In this document: one piece after another, positions 1 to 9,471 of the stretch
Layout: each line of letters opens with the position of its first letter
How positions within the stretch are numbered: position 1 is the stretch's first letter
Source of the DNA: an uncultured Bacilli bacterium
Lineage (GTDB): Bacteria; Bacillota_I; Bacilli_A; RF39; UBA660
Length of the DNA: 39,773 bases
Assembly: GCA_947631105.1 (NCBI GenBank)
Contig: CANRKD010000006.1
Span: forward strand, 1 to 39,773
Reading direction: 5' to 3'
Translations under genes and position numbers: made by a program
Notes under the pieces: generated by a model
Database searches by the model: none
What the model was told of the DNA's origin: nothing
What the model saw: the letters and a program-made list of their open reading frames with translations, nothing else

Positions 1-67
1 TTTCATTTGTAAAATTTGTTTTATAACTTTTTAAACTATCCACATTTATTTTTTGTATTTCACTCAT
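1..67 (-). CDS. 5' end of a truncated CDS, MSEIQKINVDSLKSYKTNFTNE...; possibly an aminopeptidase C (bleomycin hydrolase) like protein
   Basis: ATG on minus at 67-65 preceded by GGTGATAAA; open to the window edge. N-terminus resembles PepC starts but is too short to be sure. Confidence 0.45.
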   Translation of the reverse strand, partial: MSEIQKINVDSLKSYKTNFTNE

Positions 68-91
68 TTTATCACCACATAGTATATTTTT

Positions 92-121
92 ATAATAACC
101 CCCCCCCGTTTGATTTGTCAA
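92..121 (-). promoter_or_regulatory. Sigma-A-like promoter TTGACA-N18-TATTAT with a G9 tract in the spacer
   Basis: Minus strand reads TTGACA(121-116) AATCAAAC GGGGGGGGG T TATTAT(97-92), then an RBS and the ATG at 67. Confidence 0.7.
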
Positions 122-171
122 CTATTTAATTTAAATTAATTAGACATGAAAATAAAATATTAAAAAATAAA

Positions 172-208
172 AAGGATTGTCACCTGTAAAATACAGATTA
201 CAATCCTT
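172..208 (-). terminator. Rho-independent terminator downstream of polC
   Basis: AAGGATTGT...ACAATCCTT stem with inner CTGTA/TACAG; T-rich tract follows on the minus strand (CCTTTTTATTTTTT). Confidence 0.85.
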
Positions 209-257
209 GAATAATTAAACTGTTCAATATTTGGAGTTCAGTTCATATATAAAATTT

Positions 258-3200
258 TTAAAATAAACTTAATTGACTCGTTTCGGGTAAGGAACCAAAT
301 ATATTTAAACTACGTAATTTAGCAATGGTAGCTTGATTGACTTTGCCTCGATTTTGAAAGTCTTCGATGCTATAAAATGGTTTAATTTCTCGTTCTTCTA
401 TAATTTTAGTAGATACTGCATCTCCTAAGCCATCTAGTGCGCTAAATGGCATAATTAACGCATTTTCTTCTTCGACCATAACAAAGTTTTTTCCTTCGCT
501 TTTTTCTAAATCAATGGTTTTAAATGAGACTCCTCTTGCCGAAGCTTCTAAAGCGAGTTTTAAAGTTTCTAAAAGGGAAGTATCTTTATTAGTTGCTTCA
601 TATCCTTTGGTTTGTAACTCCAAAATTTTCGCTTTTATCGCATCGTATCCTTTGATCATTACTTCTATATCAAAATCGGTAAAACGAGTGCTAAAGTAAG
701 TACAATAATATACAAGTGGTTTATGAACTTTGTACCAAGCAATACGAAAAGCACTGGTTACATAGGCAGCAGCATGGGCTTTAGGGAACATGTATTTTAT
801 TTTTTGACAAGATTGAATATACCAATCTGGAATATTGTATTCTTTTAAAGTTTGGACGTGTTCTTGCCATGCTTCAGGTTCTTTTCCCGCTTTTCCTTTT
901 CTTACAAATTCCATAATTTTGAAGGCTTTAATTGGCGGTACACCTTTATTCATTAATTCTACCATAATATCATCACGACAACCAATAACGTCTTTAAATG
1001 GACAGATATTTTTTTGAATAAGCTCTTGAGCATTCCCAAGCCATACATCTGTTCCATGCGCAAGACCTGATATTTTTACAAGTTCTGCAAAAGTGGTTGG
1101 TTTAGCATCTTTAACCAGTTGAATAGTGAATCCTGTTCCAAACTCTGGAACTCCTAAAGTTCCTGTGTCACACATAATTTGTTCTTTGGTGACTCCTAAA
1201 GCTTTTGGACTTTTAAAGATCGACATCGTAGCTTTATCATCTAAAGGGACTTTGGTAACATCATCGCCCGTTAAATCTTGAATCATTCTTAATTGGGTAG
1301 GATCAGTATGTCCTAAGATATCTAATTTTAATAAATCAGCATCAATTGCATGGTAATCAAAGTGCGTAGTACGCCATACTTGAGTTGGATCTTCTGCTGG
1401 ATATTGGTATGGAGTAAAATCACACACTTCCATGTAATCTGGAACAACAACAATTCCTCCTGGATGTTGTCCAGTGGTTCTTTTACATCCTGTACAACCT
1501 TTAGCTAAACGTTCAATTTCAATATTACGCATAATAATACCTTTATTTTCACAATATCCTTTTACGTAACCATAAGCTGTTTTTTCAGCAACTGTACCAA
1601 TTGTTCCTGCTCGATATACATTATCTTCTCCAAACAATACTTTGGTATACTCATGCGCACTAGCTTGATTTAAATCAGAAAAATTCAGATCAATATCGGG
1701 AACTTTATCTGCATTAAAACCTAAGAATGTTGCAAAAGGAATATCATGGCCGTCTTTTACCATTTTACTATTACAATTTGGGCATTTTTTATCTGGTAGA
1801 TCAAATCCACAAGAATAGGTTGTACCAAGTGGGGTATTTTCTTCATCATTAAAAATACTCATTTTACATTTTGGACAGCGATAATGTGCTGGCATACTAT
1901 TTACTTCTGTAATTCCCATCATATTAGCCACAAAAGAAGATCCTACACTACCACGAGAACCTACCAAAAATCCTTCATCATTCGAGTGCTTTACTAATTT
2001 TTGAGCAATTAAATAGATAACATCATAATTGGCTCCGATAATTCCTCCTAATTTTTTATAGGCTAGCTGATCTAATTCATCCTCGGATCCTTCTTCTTCA
2101 AGATGTTTTTTTACCATATCTTTTACAGCTGTTTTTCCTTTATTAATAATATCATGAACAAGCAAGAAAGCTTTTTGTTCCTCCTTTTGTTCTTGTTTAC
2201 ATGCATTAATAATTGCATCGCCATATAATTCTTTTGCTAAACGTTCTTCAATATTTATTGGCAAAGGATTTCCATATAACTCATTGGCTTTGGTATAAAC
2301 AAGTTCTGTCATAGTTTCTACTGATTTTTCGATTTTTGGAGCAAATGGAGCTGGCGTATCAATAATTACTTCAATTTCTTCACATAAATCGGCAATTTTA
2401 TTTGTATTTTCAATCACAATTTCTTTAGCTAAATCTTCTTCTAAGAAATTAAATTCCTCTAACATTTCTTCCGTTGTTTTTAAATACATATTGGGCACTT
2501 CTATGCCTTTTCGATTTAAAGGGTGTAATTTTCCATTGAATTTTTGATTAACAATAATTTCACGGTAAATTTTATCATCTTTTTTTAGATTATGTACATC
2601 TCCTGTTGCTACAACTAAAATACCTGCTTCTTTTGCGATACGTATAATTCTTTTTAAATAATTTTGTGCTTCTGTTGCTGTAGAAAACTTCCTGCCTTCT
2701 CCAATTAAATGAGAAAAGACACTTATGGGTTGAACTTCAATATAATCGTAAAAACGCATCATATTGACTAATTCTTCATCTTCTTTACTTCCCGCTTTTT
2801 CAAATATTTCTCCATTAATACATCCCGAACCAAAAATAAGTCCTTCTTTTAATTTTTCAACTTCTTTACGCGGAATTTTAGGTTGTTCATTTTTATATAA
2901 ATATTTGGTATTGGCTATAGAAATGATTTTAAATAAATTTTTTAGACCCTTACGATCTTTAGCAATTATTGTAGCATGAAAAGGATAAGAGAAACGAACC
3001 AAAGATTCGACATCAATATTTTCTAAAATATCATCTGTAGTAGAAATATTTTGATCATACATTTCTTTACACATCTTGTAAAAAGCTAAAGCCGTTCCTT
3101 CAGCATCATAATCTGCTCGGTGATGTTTATCTTCATCCCAAGGAATATCATATTTTTTTGTTAAGGTTTGTAATTTATGATTCACCCATTCTGGATGCAA

Positions 3201-4760
3201 CATACGAGCTAAGCTCATAGTATCTAAAACAACAGCATTAAATTCAGGTAAGTTATATTTATTACAGGCTGCTTTCATAAAAGAAATATCAAATTTTGCA
3301 TTATGAGCAACCATTGGTAAATCCTGAGCCCATTCTAAAAATCTTTTCGTGACATTTTCTTCCGTGTCACAGCCCTTTACCATTTCATCCGTAATCATGG
3401 TCAATTCGGTAATTTTTTTTGGAATTGGACGATGTGGATCAATTAGTTCATCGAAACGGTCAATAATTTTTCCTTCTTCTATTTTGACTGCTCCAATCTC
3501 AATCATTTGATCTGATCCTGCATAAAAACCTGTGGTTTCTGTATCAAAAACAACAAATGTTGATTCCAATAAATTTAAATTTTGATTGTTAAAAATAATA
3601 TCTACATCATCGTTAACTATATTCATCTCCGCACCGTATAAAACTTTAAAACGATCTTGTGGTTCTAAGCCTTTATTCATATGACAAACGGTATGATAAA
3701 TTTCTGGATAAGCTTGCACACAATTGTGATCAGTGATAGCAATTGCTTTTTGACCTAGTTTAGCAGCATATTTTACAATATTTTCTGGATGTTTTTCTTC
3801 ATAAGGAACAACAGAATCCATTGCACTCATCATCGTATGGACATGAAGTTCTACTCTTGGAGAATCCGTTTGTTCTTTTTTCATTTCTTCTTTCGCTTCT
3901 ATTTGTTCATAATTAAATATTTTTAAAACCAAATCTTTACTAAAAGAATCAAATTCAACATTTCCTTTAAATCGATACCATTTTCCTTCTGAAAAATCTT
4001 TTTTAACTTTTTGATAATCTTCTTTTGTTTTTTTAAAGATTTTAGCAATTAAACTATTGGTTTTGTCGCTGATTTTTAAGGTGACAATATTGATGGTATC
4101 TCTTTCCATTGTATCGATTCCAAAAACATAAGCTTCAATAATAATATTTTTAATATCTCCCATAATATTATTTATTGCTGTTACTTCCCCCTCAATTGGT
4201 TTTTCTGCCTTTTTTTCTTTGATAATCGGAAGACTGATTTCATCAGTATGATTTTTTTCTAATTCTTTTTTTATTTCTTCATTTAATTGCTCATTAAATA
4301 CACTTGTTAATTCATATTCTCCTAATCCATAAGAAAATAATTTTGTACAAATTCCTTTACTTTCTTTTTTGACTTCTAATTCTTCTAATTTTGTACTCAC
4401 ATCAATTGTAATGATATCATCATCTATTGTAATTGCTGCTTCTTTTAAATTGATTAATGAAGGACGCTTTTCAATTAACTCATCTAATAAGTTTTTTAAA
4501 TAATCTAAAAGATCTTCATTGGTAATGTTTTTATACTGCAAACGAACGATACATTTTTTTTCTTTTTTTATTCCTTTTTTTGCACAGTCAAATAATTGAT
4601 TGGCAATCGAAATGGGTAAAACTTTTTCTAAAGATAAATAAACTTCATAGATATCTTTTTTCTTTAAATAAATTACTTTTTCAACATTGGCAGTAGAAAA
4701 ATATTTTTCCTCCGTTATAAATTCAATACTATTAAAAAAACGTTTTAATTCATCTGTCAC
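258..4760 (-). CDS. polC: DNA polymerase III PolC-type alpha subunit
   Basis: 1500 aa; PHP domain (VELHVHTMMSAMDS), inserted DEDD exonuclease (FVVFDTETTGFYAGSDQMIEIGAVKI), C4 zinc region (CPKCKMSIF...CPNCNSKM). Confidence 0.98.
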   Translation of the reverse strand: MTDELKRFFNSIEFITEEKYFSTANVEKVIYLKKKDIYEVYLSLEKVLPISIANQLFDCAKKGIKKEKKCIVRLQYKNITNEDLLDYLKNLLDELIEKRPSLINLKEAAITIDDDIITIDVSTKLEELEVKKESKGICTKLFSYGLGEYELTSVFNEQLNEEIKKELEKNHTDEISLPIIKEKKAEKPIEGEVTAINNIMGDIKNIIIEAYVFGIDTMERDTINIVTLKISDKTNSLIAKIFKKTKEDYQKVKKDFSEGKWYRFKGNVEFDSFSKDLVLKIFNYEQIEAKEEMKKEQTDSPRVELHVHTMMSAMDSVVPYEEKHPENIVKYAAKLGQKAIAITDHNCVQAYPEIYHTVCHMNKGLEPQDRFKVLYGAEMNIVNDDVDIIFNNQNLNLLESTFVVFDTETTGFYAGSDQMIEIGAVKIEEGKIIDRFDELIDPHRPIPKKITELTMITDEMVKGCDTEENVTKRFLEWAQDLPMVAHNAKFDISFMKAACNKYNLPEFNAVVLDTMSLARMLHPEWVNHKLQTLTKKYDIPWDEDKHHRADYDAEGTALAFYKMCKEMYDQNISTTDDILENIDVESLVRFSYPFHATIIAKDRKGLKNLFKIISIANTKYLYKNEQPKIPRKEVEKLKEGLIFGSGCINGEIFEKAGSKEDEELVNMMRFYDYIEVQPISVFSHLIGEGRKFSTATEAQNYLKRIIRIAKEAGILVVATGDVHNLKKDDKIYREIIVNQKFNGKLHPLNRKGIEVPNMYLKTTEEMLEEFNFLEEDLAKEIVIENTNKIADLCEEIEVIIDTPAPFAPKIEKSVETMTELVYTKANELYGNPLPINIEERLAKELYGDAIINACKQEQKEEQKAFLLVHDIINKGKTAVKDMVKKHLEEEGSEDELDQLAYKKLGGIIGANYDVIYLIAQKLVKHSNDEGFLVGSRGSVGSSFVANMMGITEVNSMPAHYRCPKCKMSIFNDEENTPLGTTYSCGFDLPDKKCPNCNSKMVKDGHDIPFATFLGFNADKVPDIDLNFSDLNQASAHEYTKVLFGEDNVYRAGTIGTVAEKTAYGYVKGYCENKGIIMRNIEIERLAKGCTGCKRTTGQHPGGIVVVPDYMEVCDFTPYQYPAEDPTQVWRTTHFDYHAIDADLLKLDILGHTDPTQLRMIQDLTGDDVTKVPLDDKATMSIFKSPKALGVTKEQIMCDTGTLGVPEFGTGFTIQLVKDAKPTTFAELVKISGLAHGTDVWLGNAQELIQKNICPFKDVIGCRDDIMVELMNKGVPPIKAFKIMEFVRKGKAGKEPEAWQEHVQTLKEYNIPDWYIQSCQKIKYMFPKAHAAAYVTSAFRIAWYKVHKPLVYYCTYFSTRFTDFDIEVMIKGYDAIKAKILELQTKGYEATNKDTSLLETLKLALEASARGVSFKTIDLEKSEGKNFVMVEEENALIMPFSALDGLGDAVSTKIIEEREIKPFYSIEDFQNRGKVNQATIAKLRSLNIFGSLPETSQLSLF

Positions 4761-4768
4761 TTTTTCAC

Positions 4769-7663
4769 CTACTTTTTGATTATGTTATTTACATTAATTT
4801 GATATTTATCATATCTTTTAGTCACTCTACCTTGAATTTCAACAATATCTTTGACTTTTAAGTCATCTAATAAACGAATTTGTTTGGCAAACACTACAAA
4901 ATTGCTACTCCCTGTTTCGTCACTGGCTTCTAAAAAAGCCATTTCTTCATTGTTTTTTATTTTTGTACGTTTAATACTTTCAATGAGTACAATACAACGA
5001 ATATATTGATCAAAGCTATGTTCTATATTACATAATTTTTTTATAGCTTTATCTTGATATTTACTGGTTGGATGATTAGAGATATAAAAGCCATAACATT
5101 CTTGCTCATAATTATTTTCTTGTTCTTCTACTTGTTTTATTACAGGCTTTGAAAGTAAAGATTCATCTATATTACTGGCTAATTCCGCATAGTTTAAAAT
5201 TACTGCTAAATTTTCTAATAAAGTCGTTGTATTTTCAAATTCTATAAAGACACCTGCTTTTATTAATAAACTTAAAATTCGTTCATTACAATTTTTATTA
5301 TACATCCTTTTAGTAAAATCAATAAAGTCTAAAAATTTACCATTTTGATTTCTTTGTTCTAAAATACTGTCTATTGTGGCAGTATTTAAGCCTTTTATAA
5401 CATTAAAAGGAAGAATTAATTCATTGGATTTTAATTTATATTGTTTTTCACTTATATTAATGTCTGGTTTTTTAATTTTTAAATTATATTTTTTGGCTTC
5501 TAAAAGGTATTCATTGGTTTTTATTTCACTACCAATACTCATGTTTAATAGATTCGTTATAAAATAAGTTGGAAATTTTACTTTTAAATAAGCCATTTGA
5601 TAACCAATTAAAGCATAAGAGACAGAATGTGATTTATTAAAACCATAACCAGCAAATTTTAGGATCCATTCATATATTTGCACCGCTAAATTTTTGGGAT
5701 AACCATTTTTTAAGGCCCTAGATATAAATTTATCTTTTTCTTGTTCAATGATATCTTTTTTCTTTTTGCTCATTGCTCTTCTAATTAAGTCTGCCTCAGC
5801 GTAAGAATAACCTCCCACTTTTACTAGAATTTGCATAACTTGTTCTTGGTAAACAATGATTCCTTCTGTTTCTTTTAAAATGGGTTCTAAATCGTTTGAT
5901 AAATAATTTATTTTTTCTTTTTTTTCTTTACGTTTTATATAGGTATTGATATTGTCCATAGGCCCAGGTCGATATAATGCCAAAGAAGCAATTAAATCGT
6001 TAAAATGGCGCGGTTTTAATTTTTGTAAAAAATTTTGCATACCACTGCTTTCAAATTGAAAAATTCCTGTGGTATCTCCTTTGGCAAATAAAGCTAAAAC
6101 TGCCGGATCATTTAAAGGAATACGATTTAAATCCAGTTGTTTTCCTGTATCTTTTTTTATTAATTCTAAAATGTTAGAAATAATTGTTAAATTTTTGATA
6201 GCTAAAAGATCCATCTTTAATAAGCCTAGGCTTTCTAAATAATCCATAGTGACTCCAGTTAGAGTAGATTCTCCCATTTTAATAATAGGAATTACATCAT
6301 CTAGTCTTACTTTCGAGATCACTACACCTGCAGCATGGGTAGATATATTTTTCTTTAACCCTTCTAAATGCATAGCAATTTGATAGATTTGTTTTAAGGG
6401 TTCTGATTTTATTAATAGCTGTTTAATTTCGATATTTTCTAAATTATCGTGTAAATTTAAATTAGCATTTATTTTTTTTATCATTTCATCAAATAATGAA
6501 TCATTATAATCAAAAATTCGTGCTACTTCTCTTAAAGCCAATTTACTTTTTAAAGTCGCAAAAGTCATAATGGAAGCTACTTTATCTGTTCCATAACGGG
6601 ATTTAATATATTCAATAATTTCCCCTCGTTTTGTATTTTCAAAATCAATATCAATATCTGGCATCGTAATTCGTTCCGGGTTTAAGAATCTTTCAAATAA
6701 TAAATTGTATTCTAAGGGGTCTAAATCCGTAATTCCTAAAGTATAACAGACTAATGAGCCTACGGCACTTCCCCGGCCTGGGCCAACAAAAATATGATTT
6801 TTTTTAGCGTATAAAACATAATCATAAACAATTAAAATATAATCAACAAAACCCATTTTTTTTATTACATTTAATTCATAAGCAAGACGTTTTTCGTATT
6901 TTTCTTTAATATTGCCATTCAAACGCTTTTTTAATCCTTTTTTGGTTAATTGTTCTAAATAAGAAAAACTATCTGTTAAATTTTCGTCATAAACAGGTAT
7001 GTAATTGTTATGCATGGGAATGGTAACATTTAAAAGATTGGCAACGGTTTGGGTTGTTTTTTCATCTTCTTCTAAAATTTCTTCTATAAAATAATTAGAA
7101 TTATAATTAGAAAATTGATTATTTGCTACTTTTTTATCTTCAGCTATCATTTGCAAATAATCTAACATTTTCGTATCGTTTTTTCTTAAAGCACGGATAT
7201 TATTTACAAAGACAATTTTAGAAGATTCTAAAAGAGCAGAAACTTTTTCTTTTTGATTTTGATAACCAATATAAGTATCTAAAAATGTCGAAATAGGAGA
7301 ATAAAGTTCTATAGATTCATAAGGAATAATTGCTAAAAGATGAGCAGCATATTTTTTTAATTCTGTTTGACTGAGAGAATGTTCTGTTTTCATTGTATGT
7401 ATTTTTAATAAATTTTGATAACCTTCATAATTTTTAGCATATAAATATAGAGGCATTTGTTCTATTTCTACAGATAGCCCAATAATCGGTTTTATTTGTT
7501 CTTTTAGGCATTTTGTATAAAATTCCATGACTCCATATAAATAATCATCACAAATAGCTACAGAGGTTATATTTCTTTGTTTTAAAAAGGATATTAATTC
7601 ATCTATTTTGATTGTACTTTTTAATAAACTAAAATCAGTGGTTACTTTCAGTGGTACATACAT
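4769..7663 (-). CDS. dnaE: DNA polymerase III DnaE-type alpha subunit
   Basis: 964 aa; PHP N-terminus, VGPGRGSAVGSLVCYTLGITDLDPL and PDIDIDFE polymerase motifs, C-terminal OB region. Confidence 0.96.
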   Translation of the reverse strand: MYVPLKVTTDFSLLKSTIKIDELISFLKQRNITSVAICDDYLYGVMEFYTKCLKEQIKPIIGLSVEIEQMPLYLYAKNYEGYQNLLKIHTMKTEHSLSQTELKKYAAHLLAIIPYESIELYSPISTFLDTYIGYQNQKEKVSALLESSKIVFVNNIRALRKNDTKMLDYLQMIAEDKKVANNQFSNYNSNYFIEEILEEDEKTTQTVANLLNVTIPMHNNYIPVYDENLTDSFSYLEQLTKKGLKKRLNGNIKEKYEKRLAYELNVIKKMGFVDYILIVYDYVLYAKKNHIFVGPGRGSAVGSLVCYTLGITDLDPLEYNLLFERFLNPERITMPDIDIDFENTKRGEIIEYIKSRYGTDKVASIMTFATLKSKLALREVARIFDYNDSLFDEMIKKINANLNLHDNLENIEIKQLLIKSEPLKQIYQIAMHLEGLKKNISTHAAGVVISKVRLDDVIPIIKMGESTLTGVTMDYLESLGLLKMDLLAIKNLTIISNILELIKKDTGKQLDLNRIPLNDPAVLALFAKGDTTGIFQFESSGMQNFLQKLKPRHFNDLIASLALYRPGPMDNINTYIKRKEKKEKINYLSNDLEPILKETEGIIVYQEQVMQILVKVGGYSYAEADLIRRAMSKKKKDIIEQEKDKFISRALKNGYPKNLAVQIYEWILKFAGYGFNKSHSVSYALIGYQMAYLKVKFPTYFITNLLNMSIGSEIKTNEYLLEAKKYNLKIKKPDINISEKQYKLKSNELILPFNVIKGLNTATIDSILEQRNQNGKFLDFIDFTKRMYNKNCNERILSLLIKAGVFIEFENTTTLLENLAVILNYAELASNIDESLLSKPVIKQVEEQENNYEQECYGFYISNHPTSKYQDKAIKKLCNIEHSFDQYIRCIVLIESIKRTKIKNNEEMAFLEASDETGSSNFVVFAKQIRLLDDLKVKDIVEIQGRVTKRYDKYQINVNNIIKK

Positions 7664-7742
7664 AACAGATCCTCCCCTGTTATAACATTATAGCACTTAT
7701 AGAATTGAAGCAAAAGAAAAAAACAAATATTTCGAATAAAAT

Positions 7743-7771
7743 TTGACTTATTCCATATATTATGGTAAAGT
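7743..7771 (+). promoter_or_regulatory. rpmB promoter TTGACT-N17-TAAAGT (TGG extended -10)
   Basis: Read directly; upstream of GGAGG RBS and the rpmB ATG. Confidence 0.6.
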
Positions 7772-7808
7772 TTTATAGACAAAAAAGAAAGCAAATGGAG
7801 GTGTTATT

Positions 7809-7970
7809 ATGGCAGTTAATATATCAAAAAAGAAACCTTTAACAGCAAATAATAGAAGCAAAGCTTGTAATGCTACAAAAAGAAAACAAAAACCAAATTT
7901 ACAAAAGAAAACGATTAATGGTAAGTCTGTTTTAATTACAGCTAGAGAAGCAAAAAAAATGTCAGCATAA
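7809..7970 (+). CDS. rpmB: 50S ribosomal protein L28 (short form)
   Basis: 53 aa MAVNISKKKPLTANNRSKACNATKRKQKPNLQKKTINGKSVLITAREAKKMSA; L28 core (NNRSKACNATKR..PNLQKK). GGAG RBS. Below the ORF-track cutoff. Also syntenic with rpe, as in Bacillus. Confidence 0.88.
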   Translation: MAVNISKKKPLTANNRSKACNATKRKQKPNLQKKTINGKSVLITAREAKKMSA

Positions 7971-8001
7971 AAAAATACTAAACATTCCGTTTAGTATTTT
8001 T
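7970..8001. terminator. Bidirectional terminator between rpmB and rpe
   Basis: AAAAAATACTAAAC-ATTCC-GTTTAGTATTTTT; rpe stop codon lies in the stem. Confidence 0.9.
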
Positions 8002-8640
8002 TAATTTTGCTATTTGGTCATTAAAATTGGCATTTTCACAGACAAAAGAACCACCAACGATCATATCTAAATATTCTGGATTTAAATTTTGAATTGTTTC
8101 TGCATTTATACCACCATCGACATTAATTTTTACAGATATTTTGTTTTCTTTTTTTAATTCATATATTTTTTTTATTCTCTGTGGAGTTTGAGAAATAAAT
8201 TTTTGACCTCCGTATCCAGGAATGACTGACATGACTAAAATTAAATCAATATGACTCATAAATGGCTCTAATTTTTTTATATCTGTAAAGGGATCAATCG
8301 CCACACCTACTTTTATTTTTTTTGATTTAATATATTCGATTATTTTTTCTGGTTCAGCTGTTGCCTCTATATGAAACGTAATATATTCTGGTTGAATAAA
8401 AGAAAAAGCATCAATATAATTTTTTAAATGAAGAGTCATTAAATGAACATCTTTAGGCTTTTTACTTGCTTTTAAGACTTCTAACATTTTTTTATTAAAT
8501 ATTGTTTTACTATTTACAAATAAACCATCTGCGACATCTACATGAATATAATCAGCATCGGATGTATCAATCATTTGAATTGTTTTTTCAAAATCATAAT
8601 TGGATTTTAAAAATGAAATAGAGGTTAACATATTCATCAC
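7978..8640 (-). CDS. rpe: Ribulose-phosphate 3-epimerase
   Basis: ADYIHVDVADGLFV, VHLMT, MSVIPGYGGQKFI, VNVDGGINAETI, IVGGSFVC motifs. Confidence 0.95.
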   Translation of the reverse strand: MMNMLTSISFLKSNYDFEKTIQMIDTSDADYIHVDVADGLFVNSKTIFNKKMLEVLKASKKPKDVHLMTLHLKNYIDAFSFIQPEYITFHIEATAEPEKIIEYIKSKKIKVGVAIDPFTDIKKLEPFMSHIDLILVMSVIPGYGGQKFISQTPQRIKKIYELKKENKISVKINVDGGINAETIQNLNPEYLDMIVGGSFVCENANFNDQIAKLKNTKRNV

Positions 8641-8643
8641 CTG

Positions 8644-9471
8644 TTATACTTTCTTTATAAAATCTAGATAATTTTCATAACGAGATGGTAAAATTTTTCC
8701 TTCTTCTACGGCTTTTTTTACACCACAATTTTTTTCTTTATCATGCATACAATCTTTAAATTCACAAGTCTCGTTTACAAATTCCAGAAAACTAGATTTA
8801 ATTTCTTCTTTCGTATTCTTTTTAAAATCTATACTGGAAAACCCCGGAGTATCAGCTATATAAAAATTCTTAATTTTAAATAATTCGACATGACGAGTGG
8901 TATGTTTTCCTCTACCCAAAGCATAAGAGATTTCATCCGTTTTTAAATGCAGATTTTTATCTAATTTATTTAATAAAGTACTTTTCCCTGCTCCGGTTTG
9001 TCCAGTTACCACAACAATTTTATTTTTTAATATTTTTGTTAGTTCTCCTATTTTTTGATTGGTGATTGTTAAATAACCAATTTTTTTATAATACGCTTCT
9101 ATTCGGTTGACTTGCTTTTTTTCTTCTTTGTTTAATAAATCTAGTTTGGTAAAACAAATCATTGGCGTAATTTTTTGTAATGTGATTATAGATATCATTT
9201 TATCTAATAAATTTAAAGAAAGGTCTGGTTCTTTTACACTAACCACAATTAATGCTATATCAACATTAGCGATCATAGGACGTGCTAACTCATTTTTACG
9301 GGGAAATATATCTAAAATATATTTATTTTCAGTATCGATCTCGCAATAATCTCCTACTAAAGGAGTTAGTAACATATTACGAAATTTCCCTCTAGCATGA
9401 CATTCAAAAATACCATCTTCGGTTTGAACTGTATATAAATTACTAATAATTTTTATGATTTTTCCATTCAT
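8644..9471 (-). CDS. rsgA: Ribosome small subunit-dependent GTPase RsgA/YloQ
   Basis: OB fold, circularly permuted GTPase (VVTGQTGAGKSTLLNKL, DTPGFSSIDF), C-terminal Zn motif. Start refined to the ATG after AGGA, overlapping the prkC stop (TAATG). Confidence 0.95.
   Translation of the reverse strand: MNGKIIKIISNLYTVQTEDGIFECHARGKFRNMLLTPLVGDYCEIDTENKYILDIFPRKNELARPMIANVDIALIVVSVKEPDLSLNLLDKMISIITLQKITPMICFTKLDLLNKEEKKQVNRIEAYYKKIGYLTITNQKIGELTKILKNKIVVVTGQTGAGKSTLLNKLDKNLHLKTDEISYALGRGKHTTRHVELFKIKNFYIADTPGFSSIDFKKNTKEEIKSSFLEFVNETCEFKDCMHDKEKNCGVKKAVEEGKILPSRYENYLDFIKKV

Noticed and set aside
514-2979. Plus-strand ORFs of 60-71 aa (514-699, 835-1017, 2764-2979) antisense to polC
   Set aside because: Spurious antisense ORFs inside a confidently coded gene, no RBS or family resemblance; the same applies to other plus-strand ORFs antisense to dnaE, rsgA, prkC, prpC, fmt, priA and ileS.
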